Shown: in pieces, positions 17,541-27,542 of the stretch
Layout of the letters: the number at the start of each line of letters is the position of its first letter
How positions within the stretch are numbered: position 1 is the first letter of the stretch
Position numbers and translations under genes: made by a program
Notes under the pieces: model-generated
Databases searched by the model: none
Told to the model about the DNA's origin: nothing
What the model saw: only the letters and a program-made list of their open reading frames with translations
Assembly (NCBI GenBank): GCA_018208355.1
Contig: CP062796.1
Coordinates: 871,217 to 935,216 of the forward strand
From: Candidatus Fermentithermobacillus carboniphilus
Lineage (GTDB): Bacteria > Bacillota > Sulfobacillia > Fermentithermobacillales > Fermentithermobacillaceae
Direction: 5' to 3'
DNA length: 64,000 bases

Positions 17541-18104
17541 TGTGGCATCCTGTAGCCGGCAAGCTCCCTGGTAAAACTGGTCTCTATCCCCGCTTATGAT
17601 GTAGCCTCTGACCCCCCGCGCCGCCGCTTTATCCATCAGGACCAGGAACCCTCTATGTCCCGTACAGCCGGCACAACACCGATGAATCCGCGACTCTGAA
17701 AGGGATCGCTCTTCAATGCAGCGGTGATGGCGATCCTCCCTCCTTGCGAAGCCCCGGCAATAACCACACGGCTTGGGTCAAATCGGTAACTATCCCGCGT
17801 CTTCTCATAAGCCCATGTCACCTCGGTCGCTGCCCTGTCCTCGTCGTCCCAGCAGAACTCGTCTTTAGCGCACATCTGCGAAGACTGAGGAATTGCCACA
17901 ACTATACCTGTTTCGGTAGCTGGTTGCCAGTACGGCGCGAACTTCTGAGCATCGCTCCCACGGGAATGCAGTGCCATGAGCAGCGGAGGTGGGGATGCAC
18001 CGTCTGCCTTCCGGGGTGGCAGAACCATAATCTGCGGACGAGACCCCTCTTGAGCCGCAGCACCAAGGTGCTTGCACGCGAGCACGATCTCACGGAACTC
18101 GGGA
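17541..18104 (-). pseudogene. Decayed copy of the TPR-alpha/beta hydrolase
   Basis: The sequence matches 12855-13424 nearly base for base, including the GASQGG nucleophile region. Small indels near 17650 break the frame. Both the N-terminal TPR part and the C-terminal catalytic histidine part are missing. At 18104 it joins abruptly to sequence matching 13958, a deletion of about 530 bases relative to the first copy. Confidence 0.85.
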
Positions 18105-18151
18105 ATGGAGAAGCATACCTGTTGGTAGACTCCGTACGAAGGCCTTAGAAC

Positions 18152-18999
18152 CTAATCTCGAGCTTGTCCTGCGGTCTTCACCCACTCCGATATGTCATCG
18201 ATCACTTCCTCTGACACATGTCCCGGAACCAGGTACTCATCAGGAGAGCTTTTGCCCGTACCGCTGATAAATAAGTGGTTTAGGTTTAGATCCTTATAAG
18301 TCTTGATGCTAACGTTCTCCCGCGCGTTGGCTTCTCCCAGAAGGATCACTAATGGTCGCGTCCAGCCCTGCGATATACTCCACCTGCTCCACTATTAAAT
18401 CAAGGAGATCCCTGCTCGCAGGTGCCAGCATAACGATTCCGGCTATGCGCGTGCGCTGCGATGCTAAACACTCTTCTGCTATCCTTGGCGCCAGCGTCGC
18501 GCCGAGACTGTGCCCAATAACGAACACTCTTTCTGGATCCACTCGAGGCGTTTCTTTCAAGAGCGCCACCGCGGCTACGGCATCATCGATAGTCTCCTCT
18601 TTGACGGTCATGTTCTTTATGTCCTTCATCTCAGCTGCGTAATGCTTCGTTCGCTTCTCATACCGCAAGGCAGCAATACCCCTTGACGCAAGTCCCCACG
18701 CCAAGTCTTTGAAAGGTTTATTGGGTCCCAGGGTCTCGTCCCTGTCTTGGGGACCCGAGCCATGGACCAAAACCACAGCCGGAAATGGTCCTTCACCCTT
18801 GGGCATGGTCAAAGTACCGGGTAGGGCCCATCGGTCTCGGCCAACTACGACCTCTTGTTCCGTGAAAGAGTCCTCTTCGGCGTAGACAGGAGCGGTATAC
18901 TGGCTTGAGGCCTGCGCCGGCTGAAACGCTACCAGCCATAAACCGGCCACTTTTGCTTCGTCATCGAAAACTACCCTGACAACCCAGAGTTGGTTTCAT
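18152..18999 (-). pseudogene. Decayed copy of the DUF3887 lipoprotein hydrolase
   Basis: It matches the gene at 14003-15391 with three rearrangements. There is a 6-base tandem duplication near 18285, a deletion of about 230 bases near 18343, and a deletion of about 330 bases near 18975 that removes most of the signal peptide and DUF3887 domain. The central hydrolase with GHSLGA is preserved, but the whole cannot encode the full enzyme. Confidence 0.85.
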
Positions 19000-19145
19000 C
19001 TTAAGACCCCCTGGAGGGCAGCATATCATCTTCCTGTTTACGTCCGCAAAGAGAGCGCGGTTTTGCTCGCAAAGAACCTTCCCGGGAAATGGTCAAATAA
19101 CCGATATGACAGCTCTATAACTATAACAGCTCTATAACGATGCTT

Positions 19146-19571
19146 TCAGCGGAACTCCTCTGGCAGTTCTATGCAGGACTGGGCTGCACGTACCACTGTC
19201 TCTGCGTCGTTCATCGCTCTCTGGGCATCCTCTGCCGTATACTCAAGTGTAGGAATAAGGTCGACCTCACCGTAGAACGCGAACTCTCGCTCTTTGCGCA
19301 ACCAGCGCGAGATATTCTTGAGAGTCTCGGCGTTCTTCCGAACGGGTTCAGGAAACATGTGGCTATACTCTACGATTAGATCACCCACATCATGAATCTT
19401 GGGCGGTTCTACGCCAATCTGCCTGAGCATACCTTTGAGGGCGAGCTCCACGATTTCTTGGGCTTCGCGAACAACATCTGAGAAGGCGTTCTCATTATAC
19501 AACACGCTCAGGATTTTGAGTCTGGTCTTGGCCTTGATGAGATAGCTCTGAGCCAAGGTCAGGTTCTTCAT
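19146..19571 (-). CDS. HEPN domain protein (toxin partner of MNT module 1)
   Basis: This 141-residue all-helical protein has the HEPN-domain pattern: VREAQEIVELALKGMLRQIG in the second helix region and a late helix with LRKEREFAFYGE. HEPN proteins paired with minimal nucleotidyltransferases act as RNase toxins or nucleotidylation targets. Here the classical R-x4-6-H motif is not obvious, so RNase activity is uncertain. Its ATG overlaps the nucleotidyltransferase stop (ATGA), proving the pair. Located in the second copy of a segmental duplication; the first copy has lost this gene. Confidence 0.85.
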   Translation of the reverse strand: MKNLTLAQSYLIKAKTRLKILSVLYNENAFSDVVREAQEIVELALKGMLRQIGVEPPKIHDVGDLIVEYSHMFPEPVRKNAETLKNISRWLRKEREFAFYGEVDLIPTLEYTAEDAQRAMNDAETVVRAAQSCIELPEEFR

Positions 19572-20083
19572 ATCTCGAACACCTCCCCAGGCTTGAGGTC
19601 AGGCTTGAGTACCCAATGCCAAGTACTACCACGACGCACCCGGACCGCCCCCATCGCTTGGAGCTTCTCTCTCAGAGATTCAAGGTATTTCTGGAAAAAC
19701 CCTCCCCTATCGAGCAAGATCTTGGCATCTTCTACCATATCCAAGAAGATCAGGCCCCCTGACCCCACCTCGGATTCCGTTCTAAACAGGGGTGAAAGCC
19801 TGGTATAAATACCAATTCTCTCAGCCGACGCAATATCGGCTGCCATACGCTTTTCTACTTCTTCGAACTGGGAAACTCTTGCCATTCTTCCAGGCGGCAA
19901 TTGTCTGGCTATAATTAGGACATCAATGTCTGACCCATAAGTCGGAGTCCCTCTCCCTACAGAACCAAAGACCACGAGACTCGTAAGGTTAGGGCCATAG
20001 ACCTGAATACACTCGTTCTTGAGGCGGTCGCAGAGCCACTCAAATGTTTTTCTTAAGATACCGCCCGAACCACCGTCGCTCAC
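19568..20083 (-). CDS. MNT-family nucleotidyltransferase (antitoxin partner, module 1)
   Basis: This protein of about 171 residues has the polymerase-beta nucleotidyltransferase signature GSVGRGTPTYGSDIDVLII, with the two catalytic aspartates of DxD. MNT proteins in HEPN pairs neutralise the toxin by modifying it, commonly by AMPylation. The start is placed at the GTG at 20083, eight bases after GGGGG; a TTG at 20104 is possible. A truncated duplicate lies at 15388-15720. It is coupled to the HEPN gene by an ATGA overlap. Confidence 0.85.
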   Translation of the reverse strand: MSDGGSGGILRKTFEWLCDRLKNECIQVYGPNLTSLVVFGSVGRGTPTYGSDIDVLIIARQLPPGRMARVSQFEEVEKRMAADIASAERIGIYTRLSPLFRTESEVGSGGLIFLDMVEDAKILLDRGGFFQKYLESLREKLQAMGAVRVRRGSTWHWVLKPDLKPGEVFEI

Positions 20084-20104
20084 TCGGCATCCCCCACTTT
20101 GCAA

Positions 20105-21102
20105 CAGAGCAAAGCCCCACCGTCCTCATGTTATCATACGGACTGGGCAAACTAAACCGAACTTCTATACGCCAGCGTAAATTCCTGTTAAATCTGAGCC
20201 ACTTTCCCCGCTAAAAATCTAGCCATACTCCCAGGGGAATTCCCTCCAATCTGGAAATCGGTCACAGGTCGGAGGCAACTGGGAGGGTCATATCAGAGGA
20301 AGCGTGAACCACAATTCGATATCTGCATGCGCAGGGTCTGGACCAACCTGACATTGCACGGGAGCTGAAGATATTCCGATCTGGAACATCCATGGTCCGA
20401 ACCACGCTATTCGTAGATGCACGGGGTCCACCCCAGGGCAAGGGTCACCGACGACCGTCCGGGGAGGTACCGTCCCTGGAAATGATCACATCCATACCTC
20501 GTCACGCCCGAGTGCCGGACTATACTACCGGTCGCCTCATGCTCCAGGCGGCTTGGGTAGTGAGTCCCAGGGTTAAGGAAATTGGGCGCAGCCCAATTCA
20601 AGAAATCATTGGATCATCAACTTTTGGGCCTAGCACGCACTTATAATTGTTATAAATCCTTTCTACGCTTGGAGGTATAGAGCACATACGCGTCGAATGT
20701 ACCTCATAAATAAGTTCCAAGTAGCCTTGTGCCCGATGTGGGTGGGCTACGGCCATTTGAGGCCTCTCATGGGGGATGAGGTTGCTTTTTGACTGTGTGC
20801 GACGAAGAGAGGCCTGGCGGACGGAGGGGATTCACTCGTCTAGCACTGGTAATGTAAAGCAAATTGCGCGGTCCCTCGTAACAGAAGATGAACTGCAAGT
20901 TAACCCCGGACAAGAAGCCGGACAATTCAGCGCAGGTCAGGGGGGTGCGGGCATCAAATATACAAGGATGCACACGGCAGCTTAACCCACTCTTGAGAGC
21001 AACAGGGCCCTCTCCGATGCACCACTATAGACCTACCCTGCTCTGATGATGTGAAATCTACCGGTTTAAGCATCTGACAAAAAAGAAAGGAGGCAACATA
21101 AG
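20105..21102. other. One-kilobase region without a recognised gene
   Basis: Several short open frames exist, but none has a family signature together with a ribosome binding site. A phrase resembling a helix-turn-helix (QGLDQPDIARELKI) occurs near 20330 on the plus strand and may be a transposase or regulator relic. The last 20 bases hold the AAAGGAGG ribosome binding site of the oxidoreductase gene. The promoter of that operon should be here but was not identified. Confidence 0.5.
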
Positions 21103-22947
21103 ATGGGCGGCTATAAGAATCGTATTCTACGCGTAAATCTCACTGACCATACATTCTCCGAAGAACCTCTCGACAAGGACCTGATTCACGACTATATCGG
21201 CGGGCGTGGTTTCGGCATCAAGTTTCTGTACGACGACCTCAAACCCGGCGTCGATCCCCTAGGGGAAGATAACGAGATAATATTCATAGCCGGCCCCCTG
21301 GCGGGAACTAATGCTCAGTCCTTTGCCCGCTGGAAGATCTTTTTCAAGTCCCCTCTGACGGGCACGTACTTCAAGTCGTCCGGCGGAGGTCACTTCGCAG
21401 CAGAACTGAAGTTCGCGGGCTTCGATGCCGTCATTGTCAAAGGGATATCCGAGAAGCCTGTCTATCTCTGGATCCATGACGGACAGTGTGAGTTTCGAGA
21501 TGCAAGTTACCTGTGGGGATTAGATTGTGACGACACCCACACCCTAATCCGCGAAGAACTCGGCGACCCGTTGGTCCGTATCGCTTGCATCGGGCCTGCC
21601 GGAGAACGAGGTGTGAAGTATGCCGGCGTTTTCAGCGACCGTCGGGCCGCTGGCCGCGGCGGCGGTGGCGCGGTCATGGGAGCCAAAAATCTCAAGGCTG
21701 TGGCCGTCAGGGGACGTGAGAAGGTTGATATAGCCGACCCAGAGGCTTTCCGTGAAGCCGTAAAAGCACAGATAGCTGCGTACAAGGCCCATCCCATGTT
21801 TGAATCTTTTTCCCAGACAGGAACTCAGATCGCCGAATTCACCAACGTCCTTGGCATGTACCCCACACGAAACTTCCGAGAGGGCGTTTTGCCCGATTGG
21901 GAGAAGATCGAAGGGGCAGAATACACCAAACTGCGGGTACGTAAGACAGCCTGCTACAGTTGCATGATCCACTGTGGAAACATAACCAAGGTAGGCACGG
22001 GTAAGTACAAAGGCGCCTGGAGTGAAGGACCCGAGTATGAGACCACGTGGGCTTTCAGCGGGCCCATCGGGGTCCCGAACATCGGCCTCACCGTAGCTGC
22101 CGACAAACTGTGTGATGACTTAGGGCTGGACACAATCTCCACCGGCAACGCCATCGGTTTCGCTTTTGAGCTATACGAGCGAGGGATCCTAACCAAGGAA
22201 GATACCGGCGGTCTGGAACTAACTTATGGCCGCGAGGATCTCGTTCTGGAACTCATCAGGCAAATTGCATACCGCGAAGGCTTGGGAGATTTGTTGGCAG
22301 AGGGGACGCGCGAAGCAGCTAGGCGTATCGGGAAAGGTGCCGAACAGTATGCTATCCACGTAAAGGGATTGGAACTGCCCGCATATGACCCACGTGGAGC
22401 TAAAGCGCACGGACTGAACCTGCTTACAGCTAACCTCGGTGCTGACCATAACTGTGGTTATGCTCCGCAAGAGCTCTTTGGCGTCCCAATTCCAAGAGAG
22501 GTAGACCGTTTTGCTATCGAGGGTAAAGGCGAACTGACAAAGTTCAATCAGGACATCACGGCATTCATGGAAACGGGCATCCTCTGTGGTTTTCCGGTAT
22601 CCATGTCCATGATTGACGCAGGGCTCTACGGCAGACTCATCTCGGCAGCCACCGGGATCAAGGACTTCGCTGACCCCAATTACATGTGGCTCGTGGGTGA
22701 GCGCATCTTTAATCTAGAGCGAATGTTCAATGTGCGAGAGGGATTTGGCAAGAAAGACGATGCTTTCCCCGCTCGCCTGACCAATGAACCGATTCCTAGC
22801 GGCCCGTCTGCCGGGCAAGTGTTTGAAGCCGAACCTTTACTGGCGGACTACTACAAAGTGCGAGGCTGGGATCCAGAAACCGGCATCCCTACTGCAGCCA
22901 AACTCAGGGAGCTGGGGTTAGATTTCACCGCCCAGTATGCAAAGTGA
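21103..22947 (+). CDS. Tungsten-type aldehyde:ferredoxin oxidoreductase
   Basis: This 614-residue cytoplasmic enzyme oxidises aldehydes to acids, or the reverse, using a tungstopterin and a [4Fe-4S] cluster with ferredoxin. The N-terminal GGRGFGIKFLYD and the GRGGGGAVMGAKNLKA segment are family hallmarks. Cluster ligands are C284, C287, C291 (CYSCMIHC) and C495 (GILCGF). AAAGGAGG lies just before the ATG. It is followed seven bases later by a MoaD-like gene and then a terminator, forming a two-gene operon. The product may be an aldehyde detoxification enzyme or an acid reductase; the substrate is not determined. Confidence 0.95.
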   Translation: MGGYKNRILRVNLTDHTFSEEPLDKDLIHDYIGGRGFGIKFLYDDLKPGVDPLGEDNEIIFIAGPLAGTNAQSFARWKIFFKSPLTGTYFKSSGGGHFAAELKFAGFDAVIVKGISEKPVYLWIHDGQCEFRDASYLWGLDCDDTHTLIREELGDPLVRIACIGPAGERGVKYAGVFSDRRAAGRGGGGAVMGAKNLKAVAVRGREKVDIADPEAFREAVKAQIAAYKAHPMFESFSQTGTQIAEFTNVLGMYPTRNFREGVLPDWEKIEGAEYTKLRVRKTACYSCMIHCGNITKVGTGKYKGAWSEGPEYETTWAFSGPIGVPNIGLTVAADKLCDDLGLDTISTGNAIGFAFELYERGILTKEDTGGLELTYGREDLVLELIRQIAYREGLGDLLAEGTREAARRIGKGAEQYAIHVKGLELPAYDPRGAKAHGLNLLTANLGADHNCGYAPQELFGVPIPREVDRFAIEGKGELTKFNQDITAFMETGILCGFPVSMSMIDAGLYGRLISAATGIKDFADPNYMWLVGERIFNLERMFNVREGFGKKDDAFPARLTNEPIPSGPSAGQVFEAEPLLADYYKVRGWDPETGIPTAAKLRELGLDFTAQYAK

Positions 22948-22954
22948 AAGTAGC

Positions 22955-23227
22955 ATGATCACCGTAACCGTAATGTTTTTTGGCCAGATTCGCCAGATAA
23001 CTGGCGTCAGTCAGCGGGCGATCTCGCTGGGAACCGGTGCCAAGCTGACCGATCTGGTAGTGCGTCTCAACGAGGAATATGGGCCTTCTTTCGCTGAAGA
23101 GGTGTCTCGCATTCAGGGACTGCGTATCTTGATCAACGGCAGAGAGTACAGCCTGTTGGGCGGAATGCAGGCACCGCTGTCAGATGGTTGTACTGTGGTT
23201 TTCATGCCTCCCATAGCAGGCGGCTGA
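22955..23227 (+). CDS. MoaD/ThiS-like sulfur carrier protein
   Basis: This 90-residue ubiquitin-fold protein ends in the required Gly-Gly and has the C-terminal VVFMPPIAGG typical of MoaD. It donates sulfur for the dithiolene of molybdo- or tungstopterin. The ATG at 22955 starts seven bases after the oxidoreductase stop; an overlapping in-frame start at 22937 is possible. Its pairing suggests a dedicated supply of tungstopterin for the adjacent enzyme. Confidence 0.92.
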   Translation: MITVTVMFFGQIRQITGVSQRAISLGTGAKLTDLVVRLNEEYGPSFAEEVSRIQGLRILINGREYSLLGGMQAPLSDGCTVVFMPPIAGG

Positions 23228-23232
23228 ACCTA

Positions 23233-23276
23233 AAGGCGGGTAGATGGGCGACCCCCCACCTTCCCGCCTTAATTTT
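23233..23276 (+). terminator. Rho-independent terminator of the oxidoreductase operon
   Basis: AAGGCGGG (23233-23240) pairs with CCCGCCTT (23263-23270) and is followed by AATTTT. It lies five bases after the MoaD stop. The stem is strong and the U-tract short. Confidence 0.7.
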
Positions 23277-23382
23277 ACGAGAACCTCTTGTTGGCTGGGG
23301 TCACTTCAGCAGGTTTGAGGATAAGAACGGAAGCAAGTACTTGTACGAGGTAAGGGTCGCGTCCTATTTAGGTTAGAATAGC

Positions 23383-23650
23383 TTGGTCGCACGTGCGCGA
23401 GACGCAGCCGCCAAGGTAGAGTCGGAACTTCTCAAGGAAGACCTAGAATCGTTCGCTCGGGCAATCGGACTGGCGTACGAGAAGCGAGACGTAAACTATT
23501 TAATACTCGCCCACAGGATCCTACATGACCTTGACTACTGGGTTTTCAACAGTGAGACGTTCTTCAACAACACCGAGGAGTTTCCAAGAGGTTCCCGCGA
23601 TTATTGGAGAGTCACAGCTACTTTGGAGGGTAAGAAGTTTTTGTTACCTC
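23383..23650 (+). pseudogene. Unrecognised gene fragment
   Basis: A frame with protein-like composition (ESFARAIGLAYEKRDVNYLI, then HDLDYWVFN) runs for about 85 residues from a TTG without a good ribosome binding site. It then collides with the minus-strand fragment ending at 23618. Neither end looks natural. No family was recognised; it is probably a relic. Confidence 0.35.
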
Positions 23651-24076
23651 GCCCGACGAGCCGAAATTTTGAACCGGATAGACGTGCGTCTGGAAAAGTC
23701 CGATTTCCCCCTCTGCTTTGAAAAGGTACTTGGGCTTCGCACGGTCAACACCTGCCTCCTCTCTGCTCAGACTCAGGAGGTACCGGGTCGCTCTTAGTTC
23801 CCACGGTCCGGCAAACTCCCCGGCGTTGAAGGCTGATTGCCCGCCTGTCTCCGGGTCTATGCGGAATGTGCGCGGCACGTCGACGTCCGCGAGTTCGATG
23901 ACCAGGTCTCCATCCTGGATCCCCCGTATCCGGTAGGAACCCGTGATGTTGAAACTGACGGACCCATCGTGATAAGTGACAAAGAGGGTGATTGGGATGG
24001 CAAAAAACCGCAGACCGAACCGTGACCCGTCGTCAACAGTCACCCTAACTGAGGTTTCAGGTCTGCTAAGGAGCAC
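23618..24076 (-). pseudogene. Unrecognised gene fragment, minus strand
   Basis: A 152-residue frame with beta-rich, coherent composition (for example FVTYHDGSVSFNITGSYRI) begins at a GTG without a ribosome binding site and seems to continue an upstream frame that is interrupted. I do not recognise a family. It may be the C-terminal part of a broken gene. Confidence 0.4.
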
Positions 24077-24226
24077 GTTTTCCAGATTGTGACGTTAGGA
24101 AGGAAAAGCGACACTTCCAATAGTTCTAACCCTGGGCCAAAGCCCCCGGTCCCATTCCCCACTCATGTTGAAGCACGAAGGTAACTCCCTGGTTCTCGTT
24201 GAGGACCTAATAGTCTCCATACTCTC

Positions 24227-25063
24227 TCACCAGTAATTCCGAATGACTAGCTCTGTTATTGGCCCTCTTCGATCAGCTCTACAGTTTATGGCGCGCCTGG
24301 CATAGACCACCTGGATGTCGTACCCCGAATACAGCTGCCGTATGAAAGGCGTATCCGAGTTGCTCAACATCACCAGACAGCCCCTCTTGTCTAATTCCTT
24401 GAAAACACCTGCCAGGCGCTCTTGGTCTTGAGCCCCGAAAGCATCCGCGGTGTAACTCGTGAAATTGGCTGTATCCGACAGGGGGTAATAAGGTGGGTCC
24501 AGATACACGAACGTACCTGCTCGCGCGAAGTCAAGAACGCGGCTAAAATCGTCACAAAGAATCTCCGCTGACTTCAGAGCCGCCGAGACTAACCGGAGGT
24601 TGGGTTCGTCCACGATTTTCAGGTTTTTGTACCTTCCGAAAGGCACATTGTGTTTACCCTGGCTGTTAACTCTCCACAAGCCGTTATAGGCCGTTTTGTT
24701 TAGATACAGGAATCTTGAAGCCCTTTCTACCGGAGATAACACCTGTGGGTCTAGCGCCCTAATGGAATAGTAGTATTCACTGGTATTCTTGTGTTTTTTC
24801 AGGTCACTGAGTAGCTCCTCAAGATTGTTGCGCACTACCAGGTAGAAATTGATAAGCTCCTCGTTGCTATCAATGAGGATCGCTTTGGGAGGCAACAAAT
24901 GGAAAAAAACGGCGCCGCCCCCCACGAAAGGTTCTGCGTAAAGGCCGAATTCTTTCCTCGGGAACAGTGGCTCAAATTGCGGTATAAGCCCGGTCTTGCC
25001 TCCAGCCCATTTCACCGGAGGCTTGGGACTCGTTCTCTGCATGAATGCCTGACATCTATCCAT
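24227..25063 (-). CDS. DNA adenine-N6 methyltransferase (Dam/D12 class)
   Basis: This 278-residue enzyme methylates adenine in a short DNA site. The D12-class order is clear: PVKWAGGKTGLIPQ near the N-terminus, the SAM-binding AEPFVGGGAVFFHL, and the catalytic DPPY followed by YPLS near residue 195. The ATG at 25063 has AAGG seven bases upstream. No restriction endonuclease was seen next to it, so it is probably a solitary methylase or the surviving half of a type II system. The recognition site cannot be derived from sequence, although many relatives methylate GATC. Confidence 0.92.
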   Translation of the reverse strand: MDRCQAFMQRTSPKPPVKWAGGKTGLIPQFEPLFPRKEFGLYAEPFVGGGAVFFHLLPPKAILIDSNEELINFYLVVRNNLEELLSDLKKHKNTSEYYYSIRALDPQVLSPVERASRFLYLNKTAYNGLWRVNSQGKHNVPFGRYKNLKIVDEPNLRLVSAALKSAEILCDDFSRVLDFARAGTFVYLDPPYYPLSDTANFTSYTADAFGAQDQERLAGVFKELDKRGCLVMLSNSDTPFIRQLYSGYDIQVVYARRAINCRADRRGPITELVIRNYW

Positions 25064-25208
25064 CAACGACCTTCACCCCGGGCTAAGTTTGCTCCCCAAA
25101 CGGCATTTGGCTGCGCCACCACGGGGCTACCTTCGCCGACTACGTGACAATGCAAACCGGTTCCCTCGTACTCTCCCTGCTATGCCATTTGAAGACCCTC
25201 TGAATGGG

Positions 25209-25616
25209 TCAAACGGCCAGTTTGCTTCTGACAAAGTTCACGACGTCTTCTGCCAGGGCTACCGCTGAAACAGCACTATCTCTTGTGTATACGTGCGCAG
25301 GAATGCTGTCCGGGAGTCCGTTGGGGTATCTGGTCGGTACATAGTACCCATCGAGAACGGACCATCTTTTGACCGCTTCTGAGAATGCCGGCTCCCATCG
25401 AGAGGCTGCCCGACACAATCTCTCTACAGAATGGCCGAGCACGATCTCCTCTCCCTGAGCGTAAATGAAAGCTTTGAGAGCCTTTTCGGCCACCTGCTGG
25501 GCCAAAAAGCATGCAATATGGTAACCACCGGCATCAGCAAGGTGTTTCGCCCATCGCAGGTCCTCGATGGCTTGTTCAAGCCAACGTCTTCCTTCTTCAG
25601 ACACGCTTCCTCTCAT
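25209..25616 (-). CDS. HEPN domain protein (module 2)
   Basis: This 135-residue helical protein is of the PF05168 HEPN type: [33 protein letters not shown] and the late [15 protein letters not shown]. It overlaps the 3' end of the nucleotidyltransferase gene by 20 bases. Such pairs are toxin-antitoxin or nucleotide-modifying modules. The start is set at an internal ATG (25616); 25631 is the alternative. Confidence 0.87.
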   Translation of the reverse strand: MRGSVSEEGRRWLEQAIEDLRWAKHLADAGGYHIACFLAQQVAEKALKAFIYAQGEEIVLGHSVERLCRAASRWEPAFSEAVKRWSVLDGYYVPTRYPNGLPDSIPAHVYTRDSAVSAVALAEDVVNFVRSKLAV

Positions 25617-25992
25617 AAAGGACCACTTCATCCTTCAATAAGTTTCTGAAGAAATCCTTCTCCTTGATCTTCTCGAATTCCTCCGGTGTGTAACACAACA
25701 CATCAATATCGACAGGAAGACACAGATTGCTGTAAATGAGTTTGAGCCGGTCGACAAAGGACAAATCCGTTCGCATTATCACTACCAGGTCGAGGTCGGT
25801 AAACAGGTCGGCCCTGCCCTTTGCGTACGAGCCAACAAGGCTTATACGCTCGACACCATCCAGTTTGCTGATCACAAACACTGCTTCTTCCAGAGAGACC
25901 TCCAGAAGACGCCGGTATTCATCACGTTTGGAGGACAAGGAACCGGAAATAGGCTCACTGCCGTGGTCCACATATGCCCGTTGCTCGCACAT
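25597..25992 (-). CDS. MNT-family nucleotidyltransferase (module 2)
   Basis: This 131-residue protein has [19 protein letters not shown], the nucleotidyltransferase signature with DxD. It is upstream of and overlapping its HEPN partner. It is presumed to antagonise the partner by nucleotide transfer. Not similar in detail to module 1, so it is an independent acquisition rather than a duplicate. Confidence 0.87.
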   Translation of the reverse strand: MCEQRAYVDHGSEPISGSLSSKRDEYRRLLEVSLEEAVFVISKLDGVERISLVGSYAKGRADLFTDLDLVVIMRTDLSFVDRLKLIYSNLCLPVDIDVLCYTPEEFEKIKEKDFFRNLLKDEVVLYERKRV

Positions 25993-26025
25993 GCCACCCG
26001 CCCCTTTTGCGACCTTGAGCAGAGT

Positions 26026-26190
26026 TTATATCCACCGGTGCTCTTTCGTACCGAGCATGCGGTTCAGGCCGCAGGCCTTTCTCAGTTTCTCCGGATCCTC
26101 CTGGTTTCCTTCCGCTTTCCTGTTAGTTCTCTTTGCCGCAATGCAGTTTCCGGGGCTCTTTCTCCATGCCCCTCTGCCCCGCTATGAGCC
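26026..26190 (-). pseudogene. Possible C-terminal gene relic
   Basis: In the 418-base gap before the nitroreductase gene, the minus strand carries an open frame ending at a TAA with DPEKLRKACGLNRMLGTKEH near its end. The composition is protein-like but no start or family was recognised. Nothing else was seen in the gap. Confidence 0.25.
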
Positions 26191-26410
26191 CCAGGGAACA
26201 CCCGTTCACTTACCGTAATTGCCGGCGACATTCTGACGAACAGAACCTCCGCCGCACGAAAGCATCTACCGCGCGTGAAGTCGCTGATAGCTCAAGTGGA
26301 ACCCGGAGAGGCACAGGCGAGGGAAGGCTTCGTACCGCTATGGGCTATGATACCATGTGTACTGGTGGCGGTTTTCACTCTCACTCTTATCATGAAGAGG
26401 TGCTTTAGCC

Positions 26411-27241
26411 GTGATAGCAGAGTATGACGCTCGCCTCTGGTACGATCAAATCCCCCTGCGACGATCAGTTCGTGCCTACGACAGCCGGAAAGTGCCCGAT
26501 GATACGCTGGACAGGTTACGTCCATTTCTCTCAGGCTTCTCGGGACTCTGTCGGGGAGCTCGTGGCGTACTCCTGGATGACGCCGGGGATGTTTTCACCG
26601 GCATCATCGCATCCCTCGGCAGGATAACCGGGGTTTCCACAGTCGCAGTATTCATCGGGGACACAAGTGTGCCGGAACACATGGAATCTGTAGGTTATCT
26701 CGGAGAAGGCGTCATCCTCCAAGCTACATCTCTCGGTCTTGGGACGTGCTGGGTAGCCGGGACTTTCAACCGGAACTGCACCGCGTCTAGGGTCAAACTT
26801 GGCAAGAACGAAAAGGTCGTCGCCGTCACTCCCCTGGGTTTTCCCGTTGAGAAAGAAGATGCAGGCCACAGGCTCGTGCGCAGTCTGGCAAATTCTAAAA
26901 AACGGAAGCCCCTTGAAGCCATATTCGGCGGTCTGCCCCCGGAAAAGTGGCCACCCGGTTGCAGGGAAGCCCTGGAAGCAGCTAGGCTTGCTCCCTCAGC
27001 CCTTAACCGCCAGCCCTGGTTTTTTGAAGTAACCCATGGCGAAATTACCCTATCGGTGCAAGGTGCCGGCTCTGGGTACGGCTCCTTGAAGAGGCTTGAC
27101 TGCGGTATAGCCATGCTGCACTTTGAAGTAGCCGCAAAGGCTTTAGGCCTGGAGGGCCATTGGGAACTCCTGAAACCTCCGCACGTAGCAAGGTTCATCC
27201 TGCATGAAAGCGGCTCCGGTATCAGTCAGGCACGAGGATAA
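26411..27241 (+). CDS. Nitroreductase-like protein
   Basis: This 276-residue protein has the duplicated, degenerate nitroreductase fold of the putative TM nitroreductase family. It has RRSVRAYDSRKVPDDTLDRL at the start, GEGVILQATSLGLGTCWVAG in the middle, and a second half with ARLAPSALNRQPW. These regions bind FMN in related enzymes. It starts at a GTG about ten bases after GAAGAGG. It is a probable flavin oxidoreductase of unknown substrate, standing alone in transcription. Confidence 0.85.
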   Translation: MIAEYDARLWYDQIPLRRSVRAYDSRKVPDDTLDRLRPFLSGFSGLCRGARGVLLDDAGDVFTGIIASLGRITGVSTVAVFIGDTSVPEHMESVGYLGEGVILQATSLGLGTCWVAGTFNRNCTASRVKLGKNEKVVAVTPLGFPVEKEDAGHRLVRSLANSKKRKPLEAIFGGLPPEKWPPGCREALEAARLAPSALNRQPWFFEVTHGEITLSVQGAGSGYGSLKRLDCGIAMLHFEVAAKALGLEGHWELLKPPHVARFILHESGSGISQARG

Positions 27242-27542
27242 GTTCATCTCAAAGAGGTAAACTCCTGCAAAAAGAAAGGACGGCCGGTTAATCCGCAGGG
27301 GTCAAGCGCACGGAGAACCCAGAGCAAGTTCGAAGAACAAACGCACGACGTAGGCCGCTTCCTAGGCTTCCAGGTAGCACAAGTACAGGGGACCGAGAGG
27401 TTGAGACTAGACTCCAAACCTCCCAAACCGGCACCTTGCGAGTTTCAAAACTCTCAGTCTGGTGCACGGCATGACACCTGGGAGCAACAAGACTTTTCAT
27501 CGGTACACAAGAAGACCCTAGACATGAAGCCTTCTCCTACAT
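27242..27542. other. Intergenic region, nothing recognised
   Basis: No coherent frame, hairpin with U-tract or repeat was seen between the converging nitroreductase and DUF2007 genes. Confidence 0.4.
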
